Notes: generated by a model not told the origin, from the letters alone. Counted from the first letter of the stretch, positions 28,312-37,862 are shown. The stretch is 64,000 nucleotides of DNA from Blastocatellia bacterium AA13 (GCA_003222245.1 QHVH01000009.1:1-64000), one strand, 5' to 3'. A program made the numbers and translations.

Positions 28312-29228
28312 CGGTTCCAGCCAGAGTTGCCCGATCCAGCGGCCCCGGACCGGCCGCTGATGGCGCGCCGAGAAGTTGTAAGCCTGCCTTCAGCATCGAC
28401 CCTTGCGCTGATAAGACACGAGACGGCGGGGCGCAAACTCGCGCCGAAGCGAGTCGCTGTAATCGGCGACCCGGTTTACGATTCCCAAGACGCGAGGCTC
28501 GGAAAATACTCATCTGCAATCGGCCGCCGGTCCGGTGACAAAGTAGAAGAGAAAAGCGAAGGTGTCACCTACGCCAAAACCGCATTCTTCCAAGCCGAAG
28601 CGCTCTCCTCCGACTCGAATGAGATTGGATCGTCCGGCGGCAATCTACGCTTCCCCCGCTTGAGCTTCACCAGACAGGAAGCCGCCGACATCGCGTCGCT
28701 CGCAGATTCAAAAGATGTAATGCTGGCGATGGATTTCCGAGCAAATCGGGAGACCGCAATGGTGCGGAGATGGCGCAGTATCAGATAGTGCACCTGGCGG
28801 CCCATGGACTTCTGGAGACGCAATTCCCGGATCGCTCGGCTGTCGTGCTGTCGTTGGTCGATGAGGAAGGTCGTCCTCGCAACGGCTTCTTGAGGCTCCA
28901 GGACATCTACGATTTGAACTTACCCGCGGAACTTGTGGTCCTGAGCGCATGTGAAACGGCTCTGGGAAAACACACCAGCGGCGAAGGTCTGGTGGGATTG
29001 ACTCGCGGCTTCATGTACGCGGGCTCCAAACGCGTTATGGCGAGCTTATGGAAGGTCGCCGACCAGGCGACGGCTGAATTGATGAAGGTCTTCTACAAAG
29101 CGATTCTAGAAAAGGGGCAGTCCCCAACCGAGGCGTTAAGGACCGCGCAAATGGCGTTGAGAACCAATCCGAAATGGCGATCTCCCTTCTTTTGGGCTCC
29201 ATTTATCCTGCAAGGCGAATACAACTGA
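28312..29228 (+). pseudogene. remnant of a TPR/CHAT-domain protease gene (5'-truncated and frameshifted)
   Basis: Two overlapping frames together give the C-terminal CHAT (caspase-like HetF-associated) domain. The first, from about 28312 to 28788, carries REVVSLPSASTLALIR and RVAVIGDPVYDSQDARL. The second, from about 28755 to 29228, continues with the catalytic His in IVHLAAHGLL and catalytic Cys in VVLSACETALG, then GEGLVGLTRGFMYAGSKRVMASLW. The change of frame near 28755-28770 breaks the chain, and the usual long TPR part is missing: the domain begins right after doxX. No start with a ribosome site is present. A sequencing error could explain the shift but not the missing N-terminus. Confidence 0.75.
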
Positions 29229-29293
29229 ATCGGAACGCCGGTTGATTGATCGCCAGCCTTCTTGTCGATACATAAACATCTATTTTCGCGCCT

Positions 29294-29989
29294 CTATTTT
29301 CGCGGCTCAATCAGCGGGCGCAGATAACTATAGACCGTGTCCGCGACAATCTTTGTTCCTTCGACGTTCGGGTGAATGGCGTCCGCTTGATTCAACGATT
29401 CAATTCCGGCGACCCTATCCAAAAGAAACGGGATAAGAGCGACTTGATGCTCGCGAGCCAGATCTTCAAAGGCGGAGTGGACCTGGCTGCGATAATCCGT
29501 TCCGGAGTTCGTAGGCGCTTCCATTCCGGTGAGCAGCACGGTCGCCCCTTTAGTTTTTGCGTGCTCGATTATTTCAGCAAGGTTCTGTTTCATCGCGGCA
29601 ATTGGCTGCCCTCGAAGAATGTCGTTTGCGCCAAGCTCGAGGATCACAACTTTAACGTTTCCTTCCAGCGCCCAATCGATCCGCCTAAGTCCTCCCGCCG
29701 ATGTATCCCCTGAAACTCCGGCGTTCACGACTTCGTAATCGAAGCCGTCAGTCCTCAATTTCTTTTGAAGTAACGAGGGATAGCTTTCGGCCTCGCGGAG
29801 CCCAAAGCCCGCCGTCAGGCTGTCGCCGAACGCGACTATCTTCGGTACACTCGTTTTCGGCGCTGTTGAAGCGGATTTGGCGGAAGGCGAAGATGAGGGA
29901 CTCGGCTTAGGGCCATTTTCGCGGCACGAAACGGACATCAGCAAGGTAACGAAAGCAAGAGGAAACGATATTTTGCGCGAGCAATCCAT
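29294..29989 (-). CDS. tesA: TesA-like SGNH/GDSL esterase (arylesterase)
   Basis: A periplasmic SGNH hydrolase that cleaves acyl esters or thioesters. The four SGNH blocks are present: Ser in FGDSLTAGFG, Gly in NAGVSGDTSAGG, Asn in LGANDILRG, and the Asp/His pair in DAIHPN near the C-terminus. The N-terminal signal ends at SVSCRE, a weak lipobox, followed by a Ser/Pro/Ala linker. ATG 29989 is chosen; ATG 30001 (in MRRYMDCS) also fits and its codon overlaps the divergent ABC gene start. The tesA-ybbA-ybbP arrangement is the same divergent neighbourhood as in E. coli. Confidence 0.88.
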   Translation of the reverse strand: MDCSRKISFPLAFVTLLMSVSCRENGPKPSPSSSPSAKSASTAPKTSVPKIVAFGDSLTAGFGLREAESYPSLLQKKLRTDGFDYEVVNAGVSGDTSAGGLRRIDWALEGNVKVVILELGANDILRGQPIAAMKQNLAEIIEHAKTKGATVLLTGMEAPTNSGTDYRSQVHSAFEDLAREHQVALIPFLLDRVAGIESLNQADAIHPNVEGTKIVADTVYSYLRPLIEPRK

Positions 29990-29999
29990 ATAACGACGC

Positions 30000-30689
30000 A
30001 TGATTGAATTATACAAGGTTTGCAAACAAGTTCCTTCCGGCAGCGAGACCCTCACGATTCTTCACGAGCTCGATCTCGTTATTCCGGACGGCCAGTTCAT
30101 TTCGGTCATTGGGCCAAGCGGGAGCGGCAAATCAACGCTGCTGGGTCTGATCGCCGGGCTCGATTCGCCGAGTTCCGGCGATATACGGATTGATGGACAA
30201 TCGATCACCGGGATGACCGAAGACGCTCTCGCCGAGTTGCGAGGCGAGAAGATCGGTATAGTTTTTCAATCGTTCCATCTGATCCCTTCTCTGACCGCCT
30301 ACGAAAATATCATCGTCCCAATGGAGATCGCCGGTATCAAAGAGGCTGCCGAGCGAACGCGTCGTTTGCTTGAAGATGTCGACCTCTCGGCGCGCGCGCA
30401 CCACTATCCTTCGCAGCTTTCGGGCGGCGAGCAGCAGCGGGTGGCCATCGCTCGCGCGTTTGCCAACAATCCAAAGATGCTTCTCGCCGACGAACCCACC
30501 GGTAATCTCGATTCTCAAAATGGCCGCCACGTGTTCGATCTCATGATCGAAATGAATCGAAGGCGCAACGCCACGTTGCTCCTGGTAACTCACGATCAGG
30601 AACTGGCGGCCGAAGCCGACAGGCGCATTTCGCTGCGCGATGGCCGCGTCGTGAGAGAAGAACAGATGGCGGAGGCGCTCCGGTCATGA
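30000..30689 (+). CDS. ybbA: ABC transporter ATP-binding protein (YbbA/LolD-like)
   Basis: The ATPase of a MacB/LolCDE-type mechanotransmission ABC system. In 229 residues it shows Walker [12 protein letters not shown] (about 40-50), the Q-loop in [19 protein letters not shown], the ABC signature [14 protein letters not shown], Walker [12 protein letters not shown] and the switch His in LLVTHDQEL. The SFHLIP and TAYENI stretches are typical of the LolD/YbbA subfamily. It shares a 4-base overlap with the permease gene (ATGA at 30686). A TATAAC ends six bases before the ATG, so the mRNA may be leaderless. Confidence 0.93.
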   Translation: MIELYKVCKQVPSGSETLTILHELDLVIPDGQFISVIGPSGSGKSTLLGLIAGLDSPSSGDIRIDGQSITGMTEDALAELRGEKIGIVFQSFHLIPSLTAYENIIVPMEIAGIKEAAERTRRLLEDVDLSARAHHYPSQLSGGEQQRVAIARAFANNPKMLLADEPTGNLDSQNGRHVFDLMIEMNRRRNATLLLVTHDQELAAEADRRISLRDGRVVREEQMAEALRS

Positions 30690-33208
30690 AATTCGTCTTT
30701 CAGATGGCCCTGCGCGAGCTTCGAGCTTCATGGAAGCGGCTGCTCTTCTTTTTTATTTGCATTGCGATCGGAGTCGGATCGATCGTCGCCTTGCGATCCA
30801 TGATCAGAAACGCGAATCGCGCCGTTGCGTCCGAGGCTCGCAACTTGATGACCGCCGACGTGCGAATCGACAGCGATCGTCCCTGGAAAGACGAAACGCT
30901 GCAGGAAATCAATGCCATAGCCGCGCCTGTAGTCGAATCCAGAACCGAAACAATCGAAGCCGTGACAATGCTGCGGCCCGCCGATCCATCCCATCCCGGC
31001 GCGATAATGATCGAGCTGAAAGGGATCGAGCAGGGCTATCCGCTCGTGGGTGAATTCGATCTCGCCGACGGCCGGCGATTCGACTACTCGCTCGTCAGGA
31101 ATAATGGGACGGTCGTTTCTGTCGGGCTCCTGGATCGATTGGATCTTCAGGTAGGCGACGAGGTGAAGATCGGCGCCGCGACCTTTCAAATCAAGGCCGC
31201 CTTCAAAACCGAACCGGGAGCGGGCGGCGGATTCAGGCTGGGACCGCGAGTGATAATCGAGAGGAACGCCGTCGAAAAAGCCGGCCTCATCGGATTCGGC
31301 AGCCGCGCCCGGCGCAGGCTTCTCTTCACCACTGCCGAAGACAGGATGGCGCCGTTGGTAAAGAGCCTTCGGGCTGCTCTGAAAAACGAGCTTGTGAATG
31401 TGCACTCGTACAGGGACTCGGAGCAAAACCTGAACGAACAGTACGAGCGGGCCGAGAATTATCTATCGCTGACGGGGCTGGTGATTCTGGTCCTGGGCGG
31501 AATCGGAATCTCCAACGTCACTCGAGTCTTTGTCGATCAGAAGATGAAAACGATCGCCGTCCTGAAGTGCCTGGGCGGTACGGCGGGCCGAATCACGGTT
31601 GTTTATCTGGCTCAGGTAATGGTGCTCGGATTGGCAGGCAGCGGTCTGGGCATACTGCTGGCGCGAGCATCGCTGTTGGCCGTCCATCGTTTCTGGTCCC
31701 AGGTCCTGCCTCAGAATATGGAATACACGCTCCAGTCCGGAGCGGTGGCGCAGGGGTTGGGAGTCGGGGTCCTGATATCGCTGCTGTTCTCGGCCATTCC
31801 ATTGCTGCGCATTCGGAAGATCAAGCCCAACGTTCTGCTTCGGGACGAAGCAAGTGTCGGGCGCCGCAGGTTCGATTTGGTTCAGTTGGGAGCGGGCGCG
31901 ATCGTCACTCTAGGGGTGCTCCTCCTTGTCTCGTGGCAGGCAGGCTCGATGCGAGTCGGCCTCTTCTTTCTTGGATCGCTCGCGGCCGCTTCGCTGACGC
32001 TTTTCGCGGCGGCGGCGCTGCTGATAGCGGCGATGAGAAGGATCCGAGGCGCGTCCTCGTTTGCGATTCGACAGGCGGTCAACAGTATGTACCGGCCCGG
32101 CAATCAGACGCGCGTCATCGTTATGGTGGTCGGCCTGGGAGCATTTCTCGTTTTATCGATTCAGTCCATCCAGGCGAACCTCGTTCGTGAATTCGACTTC
32201 GGCCGCAGCGGCAAGCTGCCGAATATGTTTCTTATCGACATTCAAAAGGATCAACGCGACGGCGTCGCCGATCTGGTCGAGAAAGAAACCGGCCATAAGC
32301 CCGTACTGGTTCCAACGATGCGCGCGCGCATAATTGCGATCAACGGGCAGGAATTTGATATCGACCAGGGCGAGGCGAAACGTGAACGAGGGCGGCTCGG
32401 ACGCGAATACGTTGTGACCTATCGTTCAGCCCTCGAAAAGAACGAGACTGTAATCGCGGGAGGCTTCTGGGAGCCGAGTCCATCAAGCGAACCCGAAGTC
32501 TCGCTCGAAGAAAGCATGCGAGGTCTGAACGGACTCGACGTAGGCAGTTCGATTATGTTTGATGTTCAGGGACGAAAGATCACGGCTACTGTAACAAGCC
32601 TCCGGCACGTGGATTGGAGGAACTCACAAACCGGCTTTATGATCCAGTTTAGGCCCGGAGTTCTGGACGACGCGCCGCAGATGGTGATTGGAGCCGTAGA
32701 CGGACCGACCGACGAGTTGGAGCGTTCGCGGTTCCAGAGATCGATGCTCGACCACTATCCAAACGTCTCGATCATAGACGTGACGGAGATCATGCGAAAC
32801 GTCGAGCGGATCGCAAACAACATAACGCTGGCAGTGACGTTCATCGGCTTATTTGTATTCCTGAGCGGGGCATTGATCCTGGTGGGTTCGATAGCGATGA
32901 CGAAATTTCAGAGGGTTTATGAGGCAGCCGTGTTGAAGACGCTCGGCGCCAAACGAAAGACCCTGATCAAAATCATACTGGCCGAATACGGATTGATTGG
33001 TCTGGTGGCCGGCATTATCGGGTCGGCATTCGCGATCGGGCTCTCGTATTGCGCATCTCGATTCGTCTTTGAAATTCCGTGGAGTTATATGCCCGGTATC
33101 ACGGCCTACGGATTGGCGGGTACCTTTGTTCTCGTTACCGGCGTGGGAGCGATTTCGACGCTCGATGTACTTGCCAAAAAGCCTCTGTCGATCCTGCGCT
33201 CTCAGTAA
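30686..33208 (+). CDS. ybbP: ABC transporter permease of the FtsX/YbbP type
   Basis: An 840-residue inner-membrane permease paired with the upstream ATPase. It has two FtsX-like units: an N-terminal membrane helix (LLFFFICIAIGVGSIVAL), a large periplasmic region, then three helices near 250-370. A further set of helices around 400-450 leads to a second periplasmic region and a final triplet at 725-835 (FIGLFVFLSGALILVGSIAM, EYGLIGLVAGIIGSAFAIGL, GLAGTFVLVTGVGAIS). The ten-helix layout matches E. coli YbbP, whose substrate is not settled; export or extraction of a lipid-linked or esterified compound, processed by the TesA-like esterase, is a plausible inference. Confidence 0.9.
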   Translation: MKFVFQMALRELRASWKRLLFFFICIAIGVGSIVALRSMIRNANRAVASEARNLMTADVRIDSDRPWKDETLQEINAIAAPVVESRTETIEAVTMLRPADPSHPGAIMIELKGIEQGYPLVGEFDLADGRRFDYSLVRNNGTVVSVGLLDRLDLQVGDEVKIGAATFQIKAAFKTEPGAGGGFRLGPRVIIERNAVEKAGLIGFGSRARRRLLFTTAEDRMAPLVKSLRAALKNELVNVHSYRDSEQNLNEQYERAENYLSLTGLVILVLGGIGISNVTRVFVDQKMKTIAVLKCLGGTAGRITVVYLAQVMVLGLAGSGLGILLARASLLAVHRFWSQVLPQNMEYTLQSGAVAQGLGVGVLISLLFSAIPLLRIRKIKPNVLLRDEASVGRRRFDLVQLGAGAIVTLGVLLLVSWQAGSMRVGLFFLGSLAAASLTLFAAAALLIAAMRRIRGASSFAIRQAVNSMYRPGNQTRVIVMVVGLGAFLVLSIQSIQANLVREFDFGRSGKLPNMFLIDIQKDQRDGVADLVEKETGHKPVLVPTMRARIIAINGQEFDIDQGEAKRERGRLGREYVVTYRSALEKNETVIAGGFWEPSPSSEPEVSLEESMRGLNGLDVGSSIMFDVQGRKITATVTSLRHVDWRNSQTGFMIQFRPGVLDDAPQMVIGAVDGPTDELERSRFQRSMLDHYPNVSIIDVTEIMRNVERIANNITLAVTFIGLFVFLSGALILVGSIAMTKFQRVYEAAVLKTLGAKRKTLIKIILAEYGLIGLVAGIIGSAFAIGLSYCASRFVFEIPWSYMPGITAYGLAGTFVLVTGVGAISTLDVLAKKPLSILRSQ

Positions 33209-33239
33209 TTCACTCAACCAACCTGGCAATCACATCTCC

Positions 33240-33269
33240 TTGACATCCAATCTTTTCCTCTGGTCTACT
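33240..33269 (+). promoter_or_regulatory. candidate sigma-70 promoter with extended -10 upstream of the sigma-like gene
   Basis: A perfect -35 TTGACA (33240-33245), an 18-base spacer and a -10-like TCTACT (33264-33269) preceded by TGG, an extended -10. It would start RNA near 33276, leaving a leader of about 230 bases before ATG 33508. The leader holds a small hairpin, AGCTTA-CTCA-TAAGCT. The rest of the 299-base gap shows nothing else. Confidence 0.5.
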
Positions 33270-33507
33270 CACTCGAAGTGAGCGCTGGCTCGCGCACTTA
33301 GCCGGCCCACGAACCCGGTAAACAAGCTTACTCATAAGCTAGCGGTCTCGGCACAGCCCCTGTCGAAGACCTCACGCTCCCGAGAATGGAATTAAGGACC
33401 TGCCTCACGATGAACTAGCTGCCTCCCGCCGCATTGCATCGTTGAGAAAGCGCTGCCTCTGAACGCGAAGCCGCTTGCCGGCTCGCTCGCATAGTGGGAG
33501 AACGTAG

Positions 33508-34776
33508 ATGGCCGAAATGGATTGGGCGGGCATGCTCGCCGAAGGCGATGTCGAAGCGCTGTGGAACGGGCTCCACAGGCTGGTTTCACGACATCCCGCC
33601 GCCAGGCCGCTCCATTTCAATACTGATCAGGCCGCTGTCTCATCCCAGACTGAAATCAACGCCGACATAACGCAAGAGCTTTTTCTGGAGCTGTTTCAAA
33701 AGCAGCGCTTTGACCACTACGTGGATCAGGGTTACACAAGCGCCGACATAGAGAACGAGCTTTCGCGCATTGAAATTCCGAATCTGGTCGGCGAGAGGCT
33801 TCGACGGCGCTACCCCGAGTCTTTCAGAATGGCCCGGCGAGTCAGCGCTCTATTAAAGACAAGCCCGAAATTCAAACGCTTCACGAGGCTTGATGAAACG
33901 ACAACCGCCGTCAAGAAATCGGCCGGACGTTCTTCGCGAAAGACTCCGCCTCGTCCAGCTCTGGAAGAGGCTGCGTCCGCCGATGATTACATTGAAGCGC
34001 TGGTCGAGGCCGATCCCGACGACGACGACGCAACGGACGACACGCCGCTTCCGAAAAAGCCTGCCGAGCCTCAGCGCCAGCGAATGGTGAATCAGCTCTT
34101 CGGATTAAAGGAGTGGCCTTCTAACAAGGCCCGCAAGGACCCGGGGTCCTTCGGCGAGTTAGCTGGAAACGTACACGTTCGCATAAGAGACATACGGTAT
34201 GTCGGGCGCTCAGGAACCTCTCAGCTAATAATCTCCAATCCGGAGCTCGAATCGCTCCTGGTAGAAATCTTAAACACCATCGATTCGCCCGCCGACGTCA
34301 GGACAATACGACAGATAGCACTCTCAAAAATTCCTCTTCAGGACTACCGTCTCGCCTCACTTGATGAGCCGCTTCGAACGGCTGACGATGGAACGCGCGG
34401 CGCCACGCTGCTGAACACGCTGGCGACCGAGGGGCAGGAGACGCCTGAGTCACAAATGCTGCTCGACGAGCGGCATCGCGAAGTGGCGGAACTAGCCGAT
34501 CAATTTCTGAATTTGCTCAAGCGAGCCGTTAACAACAACGAGCGCCGATATGCCCGCCTGGTGAAAACCATCTATTATTTTTACTTCGACCCGCAAGAGC
34601 GGTCGCAGCTAGAACTCGCCGAATTGCTTGGGGTTTCGGATTCGCTCGTGAGCGATAACAGGAAGATAGTCGAGTACGAGCTGAAGAAGCTCCAACTCTC
34701 GGTGGAAGAGGGCCAGGTGTTTTCGGAGGCGCTGCGAAAGTCGCTCCTGCGCGACCATTCCGAATTAATTGCTTGA
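33508..34776 (+). CDS. divergent sigma-70-like protein with long linker
   Basis: A 422-residue cytoplasmic protein not matching a standard sigma class. About residues 40-75 (ADITQELFLELFQKQRFDHY) resemble sigma region 2 helices. A very acidic low-complexity linker (residues about 150-195, with AD-rich runs) and a roughly 150-residue middle part follow. A clear region-4-like helix-turn-helix closes it (about 355-395: YFYFDPQERSQLELAELLGVSDSLVSDNRKIVEYEL). GGGAG lies 8 bases before ATG 33508. Function unknown; a promoter-selectivity factor is an inference. It is convergent with xerC. Confidence 0.6.
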   Translation: MAEMDWAGMLAEGDVEALWNGLHRLVSRHPAARPLHFNTDQAAVSSQTEINADITQELFLELFQKQRFDHYVDQGYTSADIENELSRIEIPNLVGERLRRRYPESFRMARRVSALLKTSPKFKRFTRLDETTTAVKKSAGRSSRKTPPRPALEEAASADDYIEALVEADPDDDDATDDTPLPKKPAEPQRQRMVNQLFGLKEWPSNKARKDPGSFGELAGNVHVRIRDIRYVGRSGTSQLIISNPELESLLVEILNTIDSPADVRTIRQIALSKIPLQDYRLASLDEPLRTADDGTRGATLLNTLATEGQETPESQMLLDERHREVAELADQFLNLLKRAVNNNERRYARLVKTIYYFYFDPQERSQLELAELLGVSDSLVSDNRKIVEYELKKLQLSVEEGQVFSEALRKSLLRDHSELIA

Positions 34777-34786
34777 TGCAATTCGA

Positions 34787-35716
34787 CTATTCGGATGACT
34801 TCGCTTTCGGGTGAGTTTTGTTATAGACCTCCACCAACTGGTCGATCGATACGTGAGTATAAATCTCGGTGGTCGCCAGTCGCGCGTGACCAAGCAGTTC
34901 CTGAATGGCTCGAAGATCGGCCCCGCCCGACAACATATGCGACGCAAACGAATGTCTCAATGAGTGCGGGCTTATGTCGTGAGCCATCGCGCACTCTTTG
35001 AGATACTTGTCTACCATTCTTCCCACGGATCTGGTCGTGATCCTCGTCCCCTTGTAGTTGAAGAAGACCGCCTTCGTATCGCGCTTATCTTCGGAACACT
35101 CCGCGAGCAATCTCTCTCTCACGACAAGATATGCTTCCAATGTTTCCTTTGCCTTCGAGCCGAACGGCACGTATCGCTCCTTGCTGCCCTTCCCGAGCAC
35201 GCGGATCATTCGGCGCGCGAAATTTATATCCGGCAGGTTAAGCCCCACCAGTTCCGAGACACGGATGCCGCTTGCATACAGCAGCTCGAGCATCGCGCGG
35301 TCGCGTACGCCCAGGTCTTTCTTCATGTCGGGGGTCTCGATGAATTTGACGACATCTTCGAGTGACAGAACCCTCGGTAGTTTCTTCTCCAGCTTCGGCG
35401 TCGACACAAGCTTCGCAGGGTTCCGTTCGAGCACCTTTTGCTTGCAGAGGAATTTGAAGAAGCTGCGCAAGGCGGCGAGCTTTCTCGCAACCGAGCTCTT
35501 CTTGCGTTGCCCTTCGTACAGCTTGCCCAGGTATTCGCGAATAGTAAGATGATCGATCTGCTTGATGTCGATGTAAGGGCGGTTTCCTTCGGAGTCCGGC
35601 GGACAGATGAGATCATAAAACTGCTGAAGGTCGCTGAGATAGTTGCGCAGCGTGTGACCCGACACCTGGCGCTCATATCTGAGGTGCTCGCCGAACTGAT
35701 CTATGTAGTCTTGCAT
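34787..35716 (-). CDS. xerC: tyrosine recombinase of the XerC/XerD type
   Basis: Resolves chromosome dimers at dif with a partner Xer, or acts as a stand-alone Xer. The start is ATG 35716 ([12 protein letters not shown]), giving 309 residues, the usual Xer size; the open frame extends to 36214 but those codons belong to no family and overlap another gene remnant. All catalytic residues are present with correct spacing: Arg152 (SGIRVSEL), Lys176 (GKGSKERYV), His251 and Arg254 (HSLRHSF), His277 (LLGHARL) and nucleophile Tyr286 (TEIYTHV). The N-terminal SAM-like core-binding domain spans about 1-95. C or D cannot be decided. Confidence 0.9.
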   Translation of the reverse strand: MQDYIDQFGEHLRYERQVSGHTLRNYLSDLQQFYDLICPPDSEGNRPYIDIKQIDHLTIREYLGKLYEGQRKKSSVARKLAALRSFFKFLCKQKVLERNPAKLVSTPKLEKKLPRVLSLEDVVKFIETPDMKKDLGVRDRAMLELLYASGIRVSELVGLNLPDINFARRMIRVLGKGSKERYVPFGSKAKETLEAYLVVRERLLAECSEDKRDTKAVFFNYKGTRITTRSVGRMVDKYLKECAMAHDISPHSLRHSFASHMLSGGADLRAIQELLGHARLATTEIYTHVSIDQLVEVYNKTHPKAKSSE

Positions 35717-35736
35717 CGCCAAGTCGTCTTTCGCAT

Positions 35737-36189
35737 CTATCGCCAAATTCCGGCAGCGCGCCATTGCACATCGACCTTCGACTCGGCGGCCATTTTCTTC
35801 ACATCCTCGCTGCTGAGCCTTCGGCCGAAGCGAGATACCGAATCCGCAATCGAATAAGCCGCGGCGGCCAGAGTCGCAGCGCATGTCGCAAAATCGCGCG
35901 ACTCGCCTTTGTCGACGGTGTCGGAGATCGTGTGATGCACCGGGAAATAGGAGGATTCGTCCTGGAGCATGATCAGATTCGGAACCCCTTCGGCCATGAA
36001 CGCCGCGTTGTCCGTAGAGGCAAAAACCGAATGTTCTATCGCCGAGGCGCCGAAGTGAGCGAAGGGTTTCATCAACTCTCGTATGTGATCGTCGAGATCC
36101 GTTCTTCTCATTGAAAAGCAGCCAAGCGGTCTGCCCGCTCCAACGTCCATTAAAGGATACACGGATCGCGAAAATTCGCCATAGTCGCA
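35737..36189 (-). pseudogene. C-terminal remnant of an M28-type peptidase gene
   Basis: The frame has M28 C-terminal features: [22 protein letters not shown] followed by the last zinc ligand and substrate loop ([15 protein letters not shown]), then a helix-rich tail. The family-like reading begins about 36189 (YGEFSRSV) and an in-frame TAG lies just upstream, so the zinc-binding core, normally 200-300 residues, is missing. A GTG at 36162 could start a 141-residue product, but it would have no active site. It lies 20 bases upstream of xerC on the same strand and could serve as its transcription leader. Confidence 0.65.
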
Positions 36190-36222
36190 GCTCCGCTAAA
36201 ATAAACAGACACAATGTTTCTG

Positions 36223-36251
36223 TTGCCCAAGCCTACTCTCTGAGCTATGAT
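36223..36251 (+). promoter_or_regulatory. sigma-70 promoter of pckA
   Basis: TTGCCC (36223-36228), exactly 17 bases, then TATGAT (36246-36251). Transcription would start near 36258, giving a leader of about 36 bases that contains the GAGGAG ribosome site six bases before ATG 36294. Confidence 0.6.
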
Positions 36252-36293
36252 TTTTGGTCCTGACCAGAAAATAAAAAGTCCCGAGGAGCACTA

Positions 36294-37862
36294 ATGAGTA
36301 AACCAGTTCATAGACACTCAGGCTTACCGGTTGAACCCAAAAAAGTCATATTAAATCCTCCCGAGGAGCTTATTCGCGAGTTGACCCTAGCGATGCCCAA
36401 CACTCGCCAGACACGCTACGACAACACCAACACTCATACTCGTGTTGACGCCCGTTCAAAGTTATCGACATATGTTGCCACCGACACTCCTGATCTGTAC
36501 GATTCCCAGACAATCACCACCGCCGAGCTCAATCGGGTCTCTAAAATCCAGGATGATTATATACGCGAGCAGGAGATGCTGGTGATCGACGGGTGGATCG
36601 GCAACGATCCGCAGTTTCGAGTCGCGGCCCGCTTGATCATCGAGAGCTCAAACGCAAACATCGCGGGCATGCAGAGCCGCCTTTATTACCCGGCTACTGA
36701 TGCTGAACGGGCAAGCTTCGAACCGACACTCACGGTCATCTACACACCGAACCTTGCTATGCAGGGATATCCTTCGGACAGGCTGATAGCGGTCGATCTC
36801 GAGCGCGGAATAACTCGAGTGTTTAACAGCGACTACTTCGGAGAGTCGAAAAAAGGCGGCCTCCGCATGTGGAATCAGTTGGTTTACGACCGCGGCGGAC
36901 TCGCTCTACATGCGGGCTGCAAAGTCATACCGGTGGGCGATCGGAGCCGCGTGGGATTGATCATTGGTTTGTCCGGTACAGGCAAGACTACCACCACGTT
37001 TACAAAGCAAAACAACTCATCTCCCGTTCAGGACGACTTCGTGGCGTTGATGCCCGGCGGAAAAGTGTATGCGACGGAGAACGGCTGCTTTGCGAAAACA
37101 TTCGGGTTAAACGAGCAAGACGAGCCTACAATCTATGGAGCGGTTACGAGCCGCGAGGCTTATCTCGAAAACGTGTCGCAGAACGAGGCGGGCGAGTTGG
37201 ATTTTTACGACACGAGCTACACTCAGAATGGCCGCGCTGTGGTGAGAATGGAAGACATCGCCGGCGCAATGGACGCCCGGAACATCAATTCGGCGGATTT
37301 CATGTTGATTCTGAATCGCAACGACAACATTATCCCTGGAGTCGCCAGGCTCAATCGTCATCAGGCAGCTGCCTATTTCATGCTTGGCGAGACGCGCGGG
37401 ACGTCCGCCGGAGGCGCTGCTGAAGCCGGCAAATTCCTGAGAGTGCCCGGAACCAACCCTTTCTTTCCTCTTAAACACGCCCAACAAGGCAATCGATTCT
37501 GTGAGCTTCTAGAATCCTCGCCGATGGAGGTGTTCCTCCTCAACACAGGCCGGGTTGGGGGCGGTGACGGCGATGACCGCTCCAAGAAAGTCCGCATACG
37601 CCACTCGTCCGCGATCGTTAAGGCAATCGCGGAAGGAACTATTGAATGGGAGACGGATCCCGACTTCGGCTACGAAGTTGCGGCATCGGCGCCCGACATG
37701 GAAGGCGAGGACATCGAAGTGTTGCAGCCTCGCAGGCTCTATGAACGCCAGGGACGGTTGGACGAGTACAAACAAATCGTAGAACGTCTTAAATCCGAGC
37801 GGCGTGAATACATGAAGAAGTGGGAGGGGCTCAATCCGGAAATCGCGCAGGCTGTGTCATAG
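36294..37862 (+). CDS. pckA: ATP-type phosphoenolpyruvate carboxykinase, divergent
   Basis: Interconverts oxaloacetate plus ATP with phosphoenolpyruvate, CO2 and ADP (gluconeogenesis). The ATP-PEPCK P-loop GLSGTGKTT lies at residues 225-233 with Lys231. Other family blocks are FGESKKGGLRMWN (metal-site region), the kinase-2 acidic pair in SPVQDDFV, ATENGCFAKT, EAYLENV, and NTGRVGGGDG near the end. At 522 residues it is of normal length. The conserved GRSPKD phosphate/oxaloacetate-binding loop is not present as such; ARSKLS at 53-58 keeps only Arg54-Ser55. The family is clear, but activity and nucleotide preference are less so. Confidence 0.8.
   Translation: MSKPVHRHSGLPVEPKKVILNPPEELIRELTLAMPNTRQTRYDNTNTHTRVDARSKLSTYVATDTPDLYDSQTITTAELNRVSKIQDDYIREQEMLVIDGWIGNDPQFRVAARLIIESSNANIAGMQSRLYYPATDAERASFEPTLTVIYTPNLAMQGYPSDRLIAVDLERGITRVFNSDYFGESKKGGLRMWNQLVYDRGGLALHAGCKVIPVGDRSRVGLIIGLSGTGKTTTTFTKQNNSSPVQDDFVALMPGGKVYATENGCFAKTFGLNEQDEPTIYGAVTSREAYLENVSQNEAGELDFYDTSYTQNGRAVVRMEDIAGAMDARNINSADFMLILNRNDNIIPGVARLNRHQAAAYFMLGETRGTSAGGAAEAGKFLRVPGTNPFFPLKHAQQGNRFCELLESSPMEVFLLNTGRVGGGDGDDRSKKVRIRHSSAIVKAIAEGTIEWETDPDFGYEVAASAPDMEGEDIEVLQPRRLYERQGRLDEYKQIVERLKSERREYMKKWEGLNPEIAQAVS

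Noticed and set aside
33209-33507. Possible tRNA in the gap after ybbP
   Set aside because: Short stems are present, but no cloverleaf, no T-loop GGTTCAA-type sequence and no acceptor pairing could be traced. No tRNA was found elsewhere in the window either.
34787-36214. 475-codon version of XerC
   Set aside because: The first 166 codons are Arg-rich, match no family and overlap the M28 remnant frame. The 309-residue start at 35716 gives the normal Xer length.
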